Both the position numbers and the translations under genes were made by a program. From JACMLD01 sp038207265 (GTDB lineage: Bacteria > Bacteroidota > Bacteroidia > Chitinophagales > Chitinophagaceae), in assembly GCA_038207265.1 (NCBI GenBank), contig JBBQZZ010000004.1:62001-126000 (forward strand): a DNA stretch of 64,000 bases, read 5' to 3'. This document shows, in pieces, positions 8,839 to 17,611 of this stretch (position 1 is the first letter of the stretch; each line of letters starts with the position of its first letter). The notes below the pieces were generated by a model that worked only from the letters and a program-made list of their open reading frames with translations, searched no databases and had not been told where the DNA came from.

Positions 8839-10086
8839 TTATTCTGTTAACGTCTCTTTCTTAACCGAATCCACTATTTGACCCGCCGCAGAAACCATCA
8901 TCTGATCATCTACTGAAACAGAAATTTCCCTATAGATTCGTGAGATAACCTGGCTTGTATGCTCCCATTTGATTTCGAATGATTGCGCTTTTTCTTTTTC
9001 GATAAGTAAATCTTCTTCCATTTTAGAAATTTGCCTGTCTCTTTCATTCAGGTTTGTTTGCAATTCCAGGTATTTGGTTTTTATTGTATGCAGTTCACCG
9101 GACATAGTGCTCATTTCAGTTTGCTTATCAATTATCTCTTTTTCCAGCTGTTCAGATTTGCCCGTTGATTGATCTAATTCAGATTGCTTTATAAGCATAT
9201 CTTGTTCCAGGCTATTTAATTGATCCCGGCTTTTCATCAGTGAATTTTGCAATGAAATATTTAAATCATTCATTGAGTTTTGTTCGTATTCAAGTTGGTG
9301 ATGATGCTTTATTCTTTGATCCAATTGTTGCTGCAGAAAGTTTATCTGCAAGTTTTTTTCTCCTACCATATCCTCGAGTGACTTCAAATCGGGCAAGATG
9401 TTTTTCAATATCAAATTTTCCGCTTCCGCTTTGTTCAGCTTTTCATATAGCGATGGTAATGGATCGTCACCGTTTATTATATTTGATTTATCTTTTAAAT
9501 GGTTATTTTCTATCCTGAGTGCGCTTACTTCCTGTGTCAACTTTGTTACTGAGTACTCCATTTCTGCAGTGACAACATCTCCTTCCTCTGTTACAGAAGT
9601 TTTACCAGTCTTATCATCCGCACCATGTTCTTTTGTATATGCCAACGTTTGTTCCAACTGAGTTATCTTAAGTTCATATCCCTGTATTTTTTCGCGAGAG
9701 CATTGCAGCTCGTCTTTATCTGTGCCTCCTTCTTCATTCAATCGTGATATAACAGCCGAATAATTTTCCTGTAACACGCGGAAAGATTTTTCCAGTGTTT
9801 GATACTTTTCTTTGCCCTTCAGTAACTGTTGTTCATACTGCTTTAGGACTGCTTCTGTACCGGATACTTTAATATTGTTGCTGACCGTTGGTTGTATCAT
9901 ATCTGCATCAGGTCTATCATACAATACTGTATCTGGCGCTTTTAGTTTACCTTTTTTCCTGCGACGATAATGCAGGAAAGTGGTTACAGTTAAACAAATA
10001 ACTATTAACGGCAGGCTAATCCACAATACCAGTTGGATGAATTGTCTAAACTCAGCCATCGATAATTCCAATAAATTCATGTGCAA
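8839..10086 (-). CDS. Membrane-anchored coiled-coil protein, function unknown
   Basis: The 415-residue protein has one hydrophobic helix near the N-terminus (about 19-38, IQLVLWISLPLIVICLTVTTFL) followed by a basic stop-transfer segment RRRKKGK. From about residue 80 to 395 it is rich in Glu, Lys, Gln and Leu with heptad character (QYEQQLLKGKEKYQTLEKSF, QLEQTLAYTKEH, LQQQLDQRIKHHHQLEYEQ), indicating a long cytoplasmic or periplasmic coiled coil. No catalytic domain is visible. Coiled-coil composition makes homology calls unreliable, so I give no function. Confidence 0.75.
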   Translation of the reverse strand: MHMNLLELSMAEFRQFIQLVLWISLPLIVICLTVTTFLHYRRRKKGKLKAPDTVLYDRPDADMIQPTVSNNIKVSGTEAVLKQYEQQLLKGKEKYQTLEKSFRVLQENYSAVISRLNEEGGTDKDELQCSREKIQGYELKITQLEQTLAYTKEHGADDKTGKTSVTEEGDVVTAEMEYSVTKLTQEVSALRIENNHLKDKSNIINGDDPLPSLYEKLNKAEAENLILKNILPDLKSLEDMVGEKNLQINFLQQQLDQRIKHHHQLEYEQNSMNDLNISLQNSLMKSRDQLNSLEQDMLIKQSELDQSTGKSEQLEKEIIDKQTEMSTMSGELHTIKTKYLELQTNLNERDRQISKMEEDLLIEKEKAQSFEIKWEHTSQVISRIYREISVSVDDQMMVSAAGQIVDSVKKETLTE

Positions 10087-10328
10087 AAGATTTGCGTAGA
10101 ATTTTAATCATACTGCCAACAAGATTTACAATGTTATTTTCTACAGGTTTGCCAGGGAGTTAGCAATTAAACAATAAAAACCGGCAATTATTGTAGCAGT
10201 AAAGGCATTCTCTGTTGTATAAAAGTTAAAGCAGGAATATTGATGATTGCATTTAACATTGTCCAATAATAATACCAAAAGAATTTATCAGGTATAAATG
10301 TGGAAAATTCTTAGGTGTTGCAATAAAA

Positions 10329-11558
10329 TTAAATTCCTCTTCTGCTCATTTCCTTTTTTATTAGTCCGAGTTCCCTGCCGGTTTGTCCGCTCATAGAACT
10401 ATTTTCTTCTGCCCTGCGCATCAGGTAAGGTACAACATCTTTGATGGGCCCGAATGGCAGGTACTTGCTCACAGCACATCCTTCAATGGCAAGATTGAAT
10501 GTAATATTATCACTCATTCCATACAATTGGCTGAAATGAACATGCGGATGATTGAGCGGCAAATTCTTTTGCTTCAGCAATTTTGTTGTAAAGTCATTGC
10601 TGTTTTCATTATGTGATGCAACTATCAATGCTATGATATCAATGTGTTCAATACAAAGTGCAACCGCTGCATTATAATCACTATCAGTGGCCTCTTTGTC
10701 CAGGTGAATGGGTGAGGGATAATTCATTTCCAACGCTCTTTTACGTTCCTTTTCCATGTATGCACCTCTTACCAGTTTTGCACCCAGTATAAAATTCCTT
10801 GATACTGCAGCTTCATAAGAGTCTTTTAGGAATTGTAACCTGTCGTGTCTGTAAAGTTGAACCGTATTGTAAACAACAGCCCTGGTTGTATTGAATTGTT
10901 CCATCATCAATATGGTCAGCACGTCTACCGGGTCCTGTATCCATGTTTCTTCTGCATCTATCAAAACTCCCACGTTTTTTTCTGCCGCTATCTTACAAAT
11001 TCGCAGCATACGTTCATGTACGCGGCTCCACTCTTTGTTTTCATTGTCGGTCAGCCCTTCTAACGCTTTTGCAAATCGTTTCATCAAACTACCAGCATTC
11101 GTTTCCACACTCTTATCCAGTTTCTCCAGCAGACCGGTGCGGGCAATGCCTGTTACCTTAATGCTCATAAACGGTATGTTCGGTTGTGTTGCTGCATATT
11201 CAATTACCCTTACAAATTCGTCGCAGGCATGATCTAAAACTTCTTCACTGTAATCACCGCCTTCAACGCCATAATCCAAAATTACCTGCACACCATATTC
11301 TCCTAATTTTTTCACTACCGATGCAGTTTCACTCAGGGATTCTCCACCCACAAATTGTTGGAAAATGGTATTGCGGATAAGACCCCTTATAGGCAATCCA
11401 CTTTTGATCAGCCATGGCGTTATATAAATACCAAACTTTACCAGTGTTTGATAACTCATACTGGAAAAAAGAAATTTTGCCTTTTTTAATTCTTTATCGC
11501 TTTTATATGCAAAGGCATTTTTTGTATTGTCGAAGGACATTCCGGGGTCTGTATTCAT
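10329..11558 (-). CDS. Proline dehydrogenase
   Basis: This is a monofunctional FAD-dependent proline dehydrogenase of 409 residues that oxidises proline to pyrroline-5-carboxylate at the inner face of the membrane. The beta/alpha barrel shows LGAKLVRGAYMEKERKRA (conserved Lys/Arg), IIALIVASHNENS and the C-terminal substrate motif YLPFGPIKDVVPYLMRRAEEN, whose arginines bind the proline carboxylate. It lacks the aldehyde dehydrogenase half of PutA. It is a single gene on its strand. proC, which works in the opposite direction, is elsewhere in the window (58083-58880). Confidence 0.93.
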   Translation of the reverse strand: MNTDPGMSFDNTKNAFAYKSDKELKKAKFLFSSMSYQTLVKFGIYITPWLIKSGLPIRGLIRNTIFQQFVGGESLSETASVVKKLGEYGVQVILDYGVEGGDYSEEVLDHACDEFVRVIEYAATQPNIPFMSIKVTGIARTGLLEKLDKSVETNAGSLMKRFAKALEGLTDNENKEWSRVHERMLRICKIAAEKNVGVLIDAEETWIQDPVDVLTILMMEQFNTTRAVVYNTVQLYRHDRLQFLKDSYEAAVSRNFILGAKLVRGAYMEKERKRALEMNYPSPIHLDKEATDSDYNAAVALCIEHIDIIALIVASHNENSNDFTTKLLKQKNLPLNHPHVHFSQLYGMSDNITFNLAIEGCAVSKYLPFGPIKDVVPYLMRRAEENSSMSGQTGRELGLIKKEMSRRGI

Positions 11559-11803
11559 ACATTCGGGATAGTGAGCCGCAAAAATAAAACAAAGCCTTCA
11601 ATAATTACCAGACTTTATCAAGCCGGAAAGCCTTATTTGTCAGTTTTCTTATGTGAAATATTTTGATGTACGGTCGCCCTGTTGTGGTATATATTTACTC
11701 CATTATATTCAATTGGGTTTACCTCACCAATCCTATGATTCGCTGAAAATAATATGCCATGATCTGCTGATCCTTTTTATCTTTCGCCTTCTAATTGAAA
11801 AGT

Positions 11804-12904
11804 ATGCGCATCACCAAAACAGAAATCTACAAGTTCAGTATTCCCATGCATCCATTTACCATTGCAACCGGTACCATGGATACCGCACAGAATATTTTTA
11901 TTCGTTTACATACTGAAAACGGGAGATACGGTGTTGGCGAATGTTCTGCCTTTCCAATGATTGCCGGTGAAACCCAGGCTACCTGTTTTGCACTGGCGCA
12001 GGATTTTGCAAAACTTTGGAACGGTAAAGATGCTTCAAACATCAGGGAACGTTTAAATGAATTGCATGCTGCCATTGCTTTTAACGCTACCATTAAAAGT
12101 GCTTTTGATATGGCACTCTATGATTTGGCGGCAAAAAATACCAATCAACCTTTGTATCAATACCTGGGGGGCAAAAAGAAAAAGCCTTTAGAAACAGATA
12201 TAACAGTAGGAATTGGAACTGCTCAATTAATGGCAGAACAGGCAGCAGCATTCAAGGCACAGGGATTTCGCATCATTAAAATAAAATTGGGCAAAAACCC
12301 GGAAGAAGATGTAGAAAGAGTAAAGCAAATACGCATGGCCGTTGGGAACGAATTATTATTAAGGACGGATGCCAACCAGGGATGGGACTTTGAAGGGGCC
12401 ACTTACGCTTTGCAAAATATGGCAGCATACAATGTTCAGTTTTGTGAACAACCCATGAGACATTGGAATGATCACAGATTATCGCAACTAAGAAAATCAT
12501 CTCCCATAAAAATAATGGCTGATGAAAGTGTGTTTGATCATCATGATGCAGAACGGTTGATTGCTGCCGACGCCTGTGACTACATAAATATCAAGTTCGC
12601 TAAGAGTGGCGGCATTCTGGAAGCGACCAAAATAAATGAAGTATGCGCACAAAATAATATTCCCTGTATGATGGGCGGAATGCTAGAAAGCCGGATTGCA
12701 CTTTCCGCTTTTGCACATTTTGCGCAGGCGAACGATAATGTTATGTTTTATGACATGGATACCTGTATGCTGGGACATAAAAAAGATCCGGTAACCGGAG
12801 GCGTTCAATACAATGGTTATTATGTTGAGGTACCGGATGCACCAGGTATCGGCGCAGATGCGGAGGAAGGATTTTTAAATACGCTGGAAAAAGTAATCAT
12901 TTAA
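11804..12904 (+). CDS. Dipeptide epimerase (L-Ala-D/L-Glu epimerase, enolase superfamily)
   Basis: From the ATG at 11804 the protein has 366 residues (MRITKTEIYKF). A TTG nine bases earlier is possible but less likely. Enolase-superfamily catalytic residues are all present: the KxK motif at 159-161 (IIKIKLGK), metal ligands Asp189 (RTDANQGW), Glu215 (CEQPM) and Asp240 (MADES), and Lys264 (INIKFAKSGG). This set matches the Ala-Glu epimerases of the muconate-lactonizing subgroup, which act in murein peptide recycling. Substrate specificity cannot be fixed by sequence reading alone. It precedes the thioesterase gene by 41 nt. Confidence 0.88.
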   Translation: MRITKTEIYKFSIPMHPFTIATGTMDTAQNIFIRLHTENGRYGVGECSAFPMIAGETQATCFALAQDFAKLWNGKDASNIRERLNELHAAIAFNATIKSAFDMALYDLAAKNTNQPLYQYLGGKKKKPLETDITVGIGTAQLMAEQAAAFKAQGFRIIKIKLGKNPEEDVERVKQIRMAVGNELLLRTDANQGWDFEGATYALQNMAAYNVQFCEQPMRHWNDHRLSQLRKSSPIKIMADESVFDHHDAERLIAADACDYINIKFAKSGGILEATKINEVCAQNNIPCMMGGMLESRIALSAFAHFAQANDNVMFYDMDTCMLGHKKDPVTGGVQYNGYYVEVPDAPGIGADAEEGFLNTLEKVII

Positions 12905-12922
12905 ATGCCAAATCCTGTTGTT

Positions 12923-12930
12923 TATCTTTG
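12923..12930 (+). promoter_or_regulatory. Bacteroidota -7 element TATCTTTG before the thioesterase gene
   Basis: The octamer matches TAnnTTTG. It overlaps the TTG at 12928 that could otherwise be taken as a start codon, so it favours the ATG at 12946. No good TTG lies at the expected upstream distance. Confidence 0.45.
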
Positions 12931-12945
12931 GGCAAAAATATAAGC

Positions 12946-13464
12946 ATGTCTTCTAAATCTCCTACAGACTCACGTGTAGTAATGACCGAACTTGTTCTGC
13001 CAAACGATACCAATGTATTTGGAAACCTGATGGGGGGGCGACTAATGTATTGGATGGATATAGCATCGGCGCTTGCAGCCATGAAACATTGCGGCGTACC
13101 TGTGGTTACGGCCTCCGTAGATAATATTTCATTCGAGAATCCTATACGACTGGGTAATGTGGTTCATATTGAAGCCATGATAACCCGTACTTTCAATACC
13201 TCTATGGAAGTGCACATGAATGTATGGGGTGAGGATTTACTGCAGCAGTATAAATACAAAAGCAATGAAGCTTACTACACATTTGTTGCACTCGATAGTA
13301 ACCGTAAGCCAATGGCAGTACCTGGATTACGGGCAGAAACGGTTGAAGAAAAGAAATTATTTGACGGGGCGTTAAGGAGAAGGCAGTTGCGCCTGATATT
13401 GGGAGGTAAGATGAAACCAGATGACGCAGTTGAATTAAAAGCATTGTTTACACAACAAGGTTAG
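12946..13464 (+). CDS. Acyl-CoA thioesterase (hotdog fold, YciA/ACOT family)
   Basis: The protein is 172 residues long from ATG 12946. It contains the family block TNVFGNLMGGRLMYWMDIASALAA, with the Asp used in catalysis, followed by VVTASVDNISFENPIRLGNVV, as in YciA and the cytosolic acyl-CoA hydrolases. It hydrolyses fatty acyl-CoA thioesters in the cytoplasm; chain-length preference is unknown. The C-terminus (LRRRQLRLILGGKMKPDDA) is longer than in YciA. It stands between the epimerase gene and a convergent acyltransferase gene. Confidence 0.9.
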   Translation: MSSKSPTDSRVVMTELVLPNDTNVFGNLMGGRLMYWMDIASALAAMKHCGVPVVTASVDNISFENPIRLGNVVHIEAMITRTFNTSMEVHMNVWGEDLLQQYKYKSNEAYYTFVALDSNRKPMAVPGLRAETVEEKKLFDGALRRRQLRLILGGKMKPDDAVELKALFTQQG

Positions 13465-13508
13465 CAGGTTTATAACTATTCAATCTTAATAGTTGAATAA
13501 TATAACCT

Positions 13509-14294
13509 TCACTCAGTGTGTAGCGGAATAATCTTACCATTTATACGGTGATGAGCACCCTGCATCATAAATTCCTTACTTTGTTCTATGGATTGCATCA
13601 ACACATTTAAAATTACATCAGCAGGCGCATCATAATCAATTTGCAGGGGTTCTTTAAATTGTACTGTTAGTAAAGAGCCTTTCTTTTTAAATTTCAAACC
13701 TTTTTTATTGAATGCGCGCCAGAATCCATTGATAACAACGGGTACAACCACTGGTCTTGTCTGTTTAATAATTAAAGCAGTTCCTTTTCTTCCGGGAGCA
13801 AATGGTTTGGTTGTACCCTGCGGAAAAGTAATTACCCAGTTGTCTTTCAAGGCACGTGTTATTTTACGGGTATCACTGGGATCAAGTCCGCGTCGCTTTT
13901 CTTTGGCTTCCGGGTTCCATGTTCTTTTAACAGTCAGCGCACCTGCCAGGGTGAATAACCGGCTGATAAAACTACCTCTCATGGTTTCTTCTGCCGCTAC
14001 ATAATAAACATTAGTGAAAGGATTGAGCAGGTAATAGGGTATTCCGAGCCTGTTCTCTTTACCCCATTTCACCGCACAAAAAATATGGAGAAAAGTTATA
14101 ACGTCGGCAAAATAAGTTTGATGATTGCTGACAAACAACACATTTTTTTTGGGAAGGTCTCGAATATGTTCAGTACCCGTAATCTGTAGCCGGTTAATAA
14201 TGGTCAGGCCAGGATATGATACCGCTCCAACAATTGCATACACCAGTTTACGGACGATATTAATATTTTTGATCCTTTGCAGAAATGAAGCCAT
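13509..14294 (-). CDS. PlsC-like lysophospholipid acyltransferase with altered motifs
   Basis: From the ATG at 14294 (MASFLQRIKNI) the protein has 261 residues; a GTG at 14330 would add 12. It has the glycerolipid acyltransferase layout: an N-terminal hydrophobic segment, an NHQTYFAD block, a long middle, then ITFPQGTTKPFAPGRKG and VVPVVINGF. Two catalytic signatures are atypical. The His and Asp are separated by five residues (His58, Asp64) where HX4D is standard, and the FPEGTR motif reads FPQGTT, replacing the conserved Glu by Gln159. The fold call is good; activity as an LPA acyltransferase is uncertain. Confidence 0.78.
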   Translation of the reverse strand: MASFLQRIKNINIVRKLVYAIVGAVSYPGLTIINRLQITGTEHIRDLPKKNVLFVSNHQTYFADVITFLHIFCAVKWGKENRLGIPYYLLNPFTNVYYVAAEETMRGSFISRLFTLAGALTVKRTWNPEAKEKRRGLDPSDTRKITRALKDNWVITFPQGTTKPFAPGRKGTALIIKQTRPVVVPVVINGFWRAFNKKGLKFKKKGSLLTVQFKEPLQIDYDAPADVILNVLMQSIEQSKEFMMQGAHHRINGKIIPLHTE

Positions 14295-14372
14295 GTTGAA
14301 ACCAATTTGGCAAAAAAAACATTCACTCACGAATGTAAAACATTTGAATCAGAGTTGAATCACTTGTGCATT

Positions 14373-14380
14373 TATCTTTG
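14373..14380 (+). promoter_or_regulatory. Possible -7 element TATCTTTG upstream of the HAD gene
   Basis: An exact TAnnTTTG match in the divergent spacer, pointing to the HAD phosphatase gene and implying a leader of roughly 120 nt. TTG triplets upstream are at 15 and 26 nt, neither ideal, so support is moderate. Confidence 0.35.
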
Positions 14381-14507
14381 CGCGCGTTATTTATTCAATA
14401 TTAAATATTTTTGACGCTTACAGCATTATTTGAATTAAACAATCTTGTAATGTTCTATTCATCCATATAACTTTATTAAATGCCTTCATCTATTTAACCC
14501 AAACTGC

Positions 14508-15167
14508 ATGCTCAACACCGTTATTTTCGACATGGATGGCTTATTGATAGATTCAGAACCACTGTGGGCCGAAGCTGCCAATGAAACGCTTCAGCGATTT
14601 AATATCAAACTTACAGACGAACAATACCACATCAGCACAGGTTTACGCACCAGCGAATGGATACAGCACTGGTTTACTGAATTCAACCTATCAATGGATC
14701 ATGCAGAAGAAGCCGGGACAACTATTGTAAAAACAGCTGTTGAAAGAATTATCAGAACGGCTCCTGTTATGCCGGGTGTAATGCATGCATTCAATTTTTT
14801 TAAGCAAAGAAATTTCAAAATAGGTGTTGCCTCTTCCTCGCCCATGGAATTGATTAACGCGGTAGTGAATAAATTACAGGTGGATGATTTTATCATCGCA
14901 AAAACTTCCGCTGATCAACTGGCATTTGGCAAGCCGCATCCACAGGTTTTTTTGAATTGCGCAGAATTGCTTCAATCTGCACCAACTGACTGTATCTGTT
15001 TTGAAGATTCTTTTAACGGTATGATTGCTGCTAAAGCTGCAAGAATGAAATGTGTTGTAGTGCCCGCTCATGCTCACCTGCACCAACCAAAATGGGCCGC
15101 TGCCGATTTAAAATTGTCTTCGCTTCAAAACTTTAACGGGCTATTACTGGAGTCTCTTCTAAAATAA
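14508..15167 (+). CDS. HAD-superfamily sugar-phosphate phosphatase (HxpB/YniC-like)
   Basis: This 219-residue HAD hydrolase has the four motifs in order: FDMDGLLIDSEPLW (nucleophile Asp8, acid/base Asp10), GVASSSP, FGKPHPQVF (Lys) and CFEDSFNGMIAAKAA (Mg-binding Asp). The cap inserted after motif I (WIQHWFTEF region) matches the beta-phosphoglucomutase/2-deoxyglucose-6-phosphatase group, with closest resemblance to the hexitol phosphatase HxpB. Hydrolysis of a sugar or hexitol phosphate in the cytosol is expected; the substrate is inferred. It is convergent with the T9SS protein gene. Confidence 0.85.
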   Translation: MLNTVIFDMDGLLIDSEPLWAEAANETLQRFNIKLTDEQYHISTGLRTSEWIQHWFTEFNLSMDHAEEAGTTIVKTAVERIIRTAPVMPGVMHAFNFFKQRNFKIGVASSSPMELINAVVNKLQVDDFIIAKTSADQLAFGKPHPQVFLNCAELLQSAPTDCICFEDSFNGMIAAKAARMKCVVVPAHAHLHQPKWAAADLKLSSLQNFNGLLLESLLK

Positions 15168-15194
15168 TTTCGCCATGGCCGATATTCTTTTTCG

Positions 15195-17396
15195 CTAACG
15201 GGTGATAATCAATTTTTCGGTGATTATTTTTATCCCGTCGTTCATTTGCAAATGATATATGCCTGAAGGAAGGATATTCAGGTTGTCTAGCACGATTGTA
15301 TTTAATCCTGCATTTACTTCTTTGGTAAATTGTCTTACAATTTTACCATTCGCATCCATCAATCTTAACCATACATTCGATTTGCGGTTGACCGTAAAAC
15401 TTATCGCGGCCTGATTTTGGGAAGGGTTCGGGAAAATATATAATTTGTCATTGATACCATTGGTACGAACAATCATTACTTTACTATATGTATAACTACC
15501 GTTGATGTCTATCTGCTTTATCCTGTAATAAACAACTTGCAGGGAAATGGCGGTAAGAATATCTGTAAAAGAATAATTATTGGATGGAGCATTGTTTGAG
15601 TAACCGGGCTGTATTCCAATTGTATAAAATTGCGAGCCATCCGTGCTTCTTTCAACTGCATATTCTTTTACATTCAGTTCCTCACCTGCAACCCAATTCA
15701 GCTGCACTCTTTCATTTATATAGTTTGCACTGAATTGAAGGAAATGAACCGGCAAAGCGCCACAGGCCGAAATAATTCCTGATGCATTAATTAATACAGG
15801 CACACCGCTTAAAGATAGCACCTGGCCAATGTTTCCTACAGTAGCTCCATAATCATTCGTCAGGGGTCCACCAGAAGAGCCTGTTCTTGTTTTACCATTT
15901 AATCCGCCCGTGACCACTGTTGAAGCAGGTGTGCCGTTGGTAATAATATAACCGCCGCCTGCTCCTCCGCCCGGTCCGTGATCATAATAGGCTTGCATAT
16001 CCCCACCTTTACCTCCTTTAGCACTTATGTTAATGCTGCCCATCCCGGTAGCGCCAGCCTGACTGGTCAATATCACAATGGAACCACCCGCGCCACCACC
16101 ACCGGCTGCATCGGTTGGATCTGCCGGACCAAATCCCGGAGCATCTGCACCATTTGCATTCACCGTTCCATTACCTGCATATGTTTTTGCTCTTGTAATT
16201 ATAATTCCGCCGCCCGCTCCCCCGCTTGAATGGTACTCAGTAGCTGCAGTCGCATTATTACAGGTTCCTGCACCTCCACCGCCTCCCATAACAAGTCTTT
16301 TTAAAGAACGTTGCGCAAATTCAACTGCACCATAACCACCGGTGGGGTATGTACTCAATGTTCCTGCGCCTCCATGCCAACCACTTCCACCTTGTCCGCC
16401 ATTGCCTGCGTTGGCACCTCCTCCTCCACCCGGATTGAATTGATTTCCTGCTCCCGGATTACCAGGTTGACCATCTGTTCCACCTCCACCAGCGTTTCCT
16501 GCCGAACCTCTTCCCATGCTTCCGTTAATATAACCTTCTGCACTACCGGTATTAGTTACTGTGTTACTCGTTTGATAAGTGTAAACGGGTGTACCGCATA
16601 TTCCTTCACCCTTTGCACCCCCGGTAAGGTTACTGGTATTGGTTACTGCCGAATTCCAACGGTAATCAGTATTCGCTAATAATCCAACGCCGTTGCTGTT
16701 TCCTGCCGTGGCCCCTGTGAAAGTCTTACCACCACCACCCCGGAAGCCCCGACCGGCAGTAGTTATTGTTCCATTTAATGTTAGGGTGTTTGCACAATCC
16801 AATACTACTACTCCGCCTGTATTACCATCCCAGTAAGGTGCTGTAATAGTGCCTGCCGCCGTAATACCAAGATCAAAATACCGGGGTACTCTTATCACCT
16901 GGTAACGTTGAATTGCATTTGCTGCAGTGTAATTTCTGGTGTAATAATTATTGATGAGATTATAGGTAAAAGTTAATGAAGAACCTGCAACAGAAGCAGC
17001 ATTGTTGTACTCGTAATAACCAGCTACAAGATTTGCATTATTGCTGTATCCACTGGCAGGTGCTCCGGCAACACCATCCCCATAGACATCACTGTTGGTA
17101 CTATTATGATCCGCCCCCTGCATTTGTATGATCAATAGCAAATCATTTGTTGCAATTGAAGTGGCACTACCTCTTGCATCAATTGTTCCCACAACCAGGG
17201 AATTAGTTCCTGCTGCAGGAGAACCTGTTCCGGGATAATAAGAATTAACAATATTGCCGGCAGATGAGATACTCACCGACCCGCTTACCGGTGCAACACC
17301 ACATTGGGAATGAGACTGGTTAAATCCAAATACTGTAATTAAAATCAAAAACAGGTTCCTGGCAAATGTGCCAATCATTTTCGAAACGTTTCTCAT
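15195..17396 (-). CDS. Large glycine-rich secreted protein with T9SS type A sorting domain
   Basis: The likely start is the ATG at 17396 (MRNVSKMIGTFARNLFLILI), which opens a signal peptide ending near HSQC; an upstream ATG at 17471 would add 25 non-signal residues. About 733 residues. The N-terminal half has an immunoglobulin/beta-helix-like stretch followed by many Gly-rich turns (GGGGGAGT, GGGGANAGNGGQGG, GGGAGG). A fibronectin-like segment (VQLNWVAGEELNVKEYAVER) precedes the C-terminal sorting domain (LYIFPNPSQNQAAISF, then LPSGIYHLQMNDG, ending KLIITR). The sorting domain directs export across the outer membrane by the type IX system. An adhesin or surface-matrix role is inference. Confidence 0.88.
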   Translation of the reverse strand: MRNVSKMIGTFARNLFLILITVFGFNQSHSQCGVAPVSGSVSISSAGNIVNSYYPGTGSPAAGTNSLVVGTIDARGSATSIATNDLLLIIQMQGADHNSTNSDVYGDGVAGAPASGYSNNANLVAGYYEYNNAASVAGSSLTFTYNLINNYYTRNYTAANAIQRYQVIRVPRYFDLGITAAGTITAPYWDGNTGGVVVLDCANTLTLNGTITTAGRGFRGGGGKTFTGATAGNSNGVGLLANTDYRWNSAVTNTSNLTGGAKGEGICGTPVYTYQTSNTVTNTGSAEGYINGSMGRGSAGNAGGGGTDGQPGNPGAGNQFNPGGGGGANAGNGGQGGSGWHGGAGTLSTYPTGGYGAVEFAQRSLKRLVMGGGGGAGTCNNATAATEYHSSGGAGGGIIITRAKTYAGNGTVNANGADAPGFGPADPTDAAGGGGAGGSIVILTSQAGATGMGSINISAKGGKGGDMQAYYDHGPGGGAGGGYIITNGTPASTVVTGGLNGKTRTGSSGGPLTNDYGATVGNIGQVLSLSGVPVLINASGIISACGALPVHFLQFSANYINERVQLNWVAGEELNVKEYAVERSTDGSQFYTIGIQPGYSNNAPSNNYSFTDILTAISLQVVYYRIKQIDINGSYTYSKVMIVRTNGINDKLYIFPNPSQNQAAISFTVNRKSNVWLRLMDANGKIVRQFTKEVNAGLNTIVLDNLNILPSGIYHLQMNDGIKIITEKLIITR

Positions 17397-17560
17397 TGGT
17401 GAATTTATTTGCGACCAACCGCGTAGCATGTATTTGCTATTTTCGCTAAAGGCCTTATGTCTAAAACACATTATGTGTTTACCATTAGATTTTCATAAGT
17501 GTATTTAACGAAATTAAAATAAAAATTGCTTTTAAAAATTTTAATTCTTTTATAGGAAAC

Positions 17561-17585
17561 AAAAACGCCCCGTGTAATCGGGGCG
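17561..17585 (-). terminator. Intrinsic terminator of rpsA
   Basis: A perfect 7-bp GC stem (CGCCCCG, 17566-17572, with 17579-17585) and 6-nt loop, followed on the minus strand by five T residues. It lies 27 nt after the rpsA stop. Confidence 0.88.
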
Positions 17586-17611
17586 CTGTTATCTGGTCAC
17601 TAAATAATCTC

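Noticed and set aside
12928..12945. TTG start of the thioesterase gene
   Set aside because: It overlaps a TATCTTTG promoter element; the ATG at 12946 is preferred.
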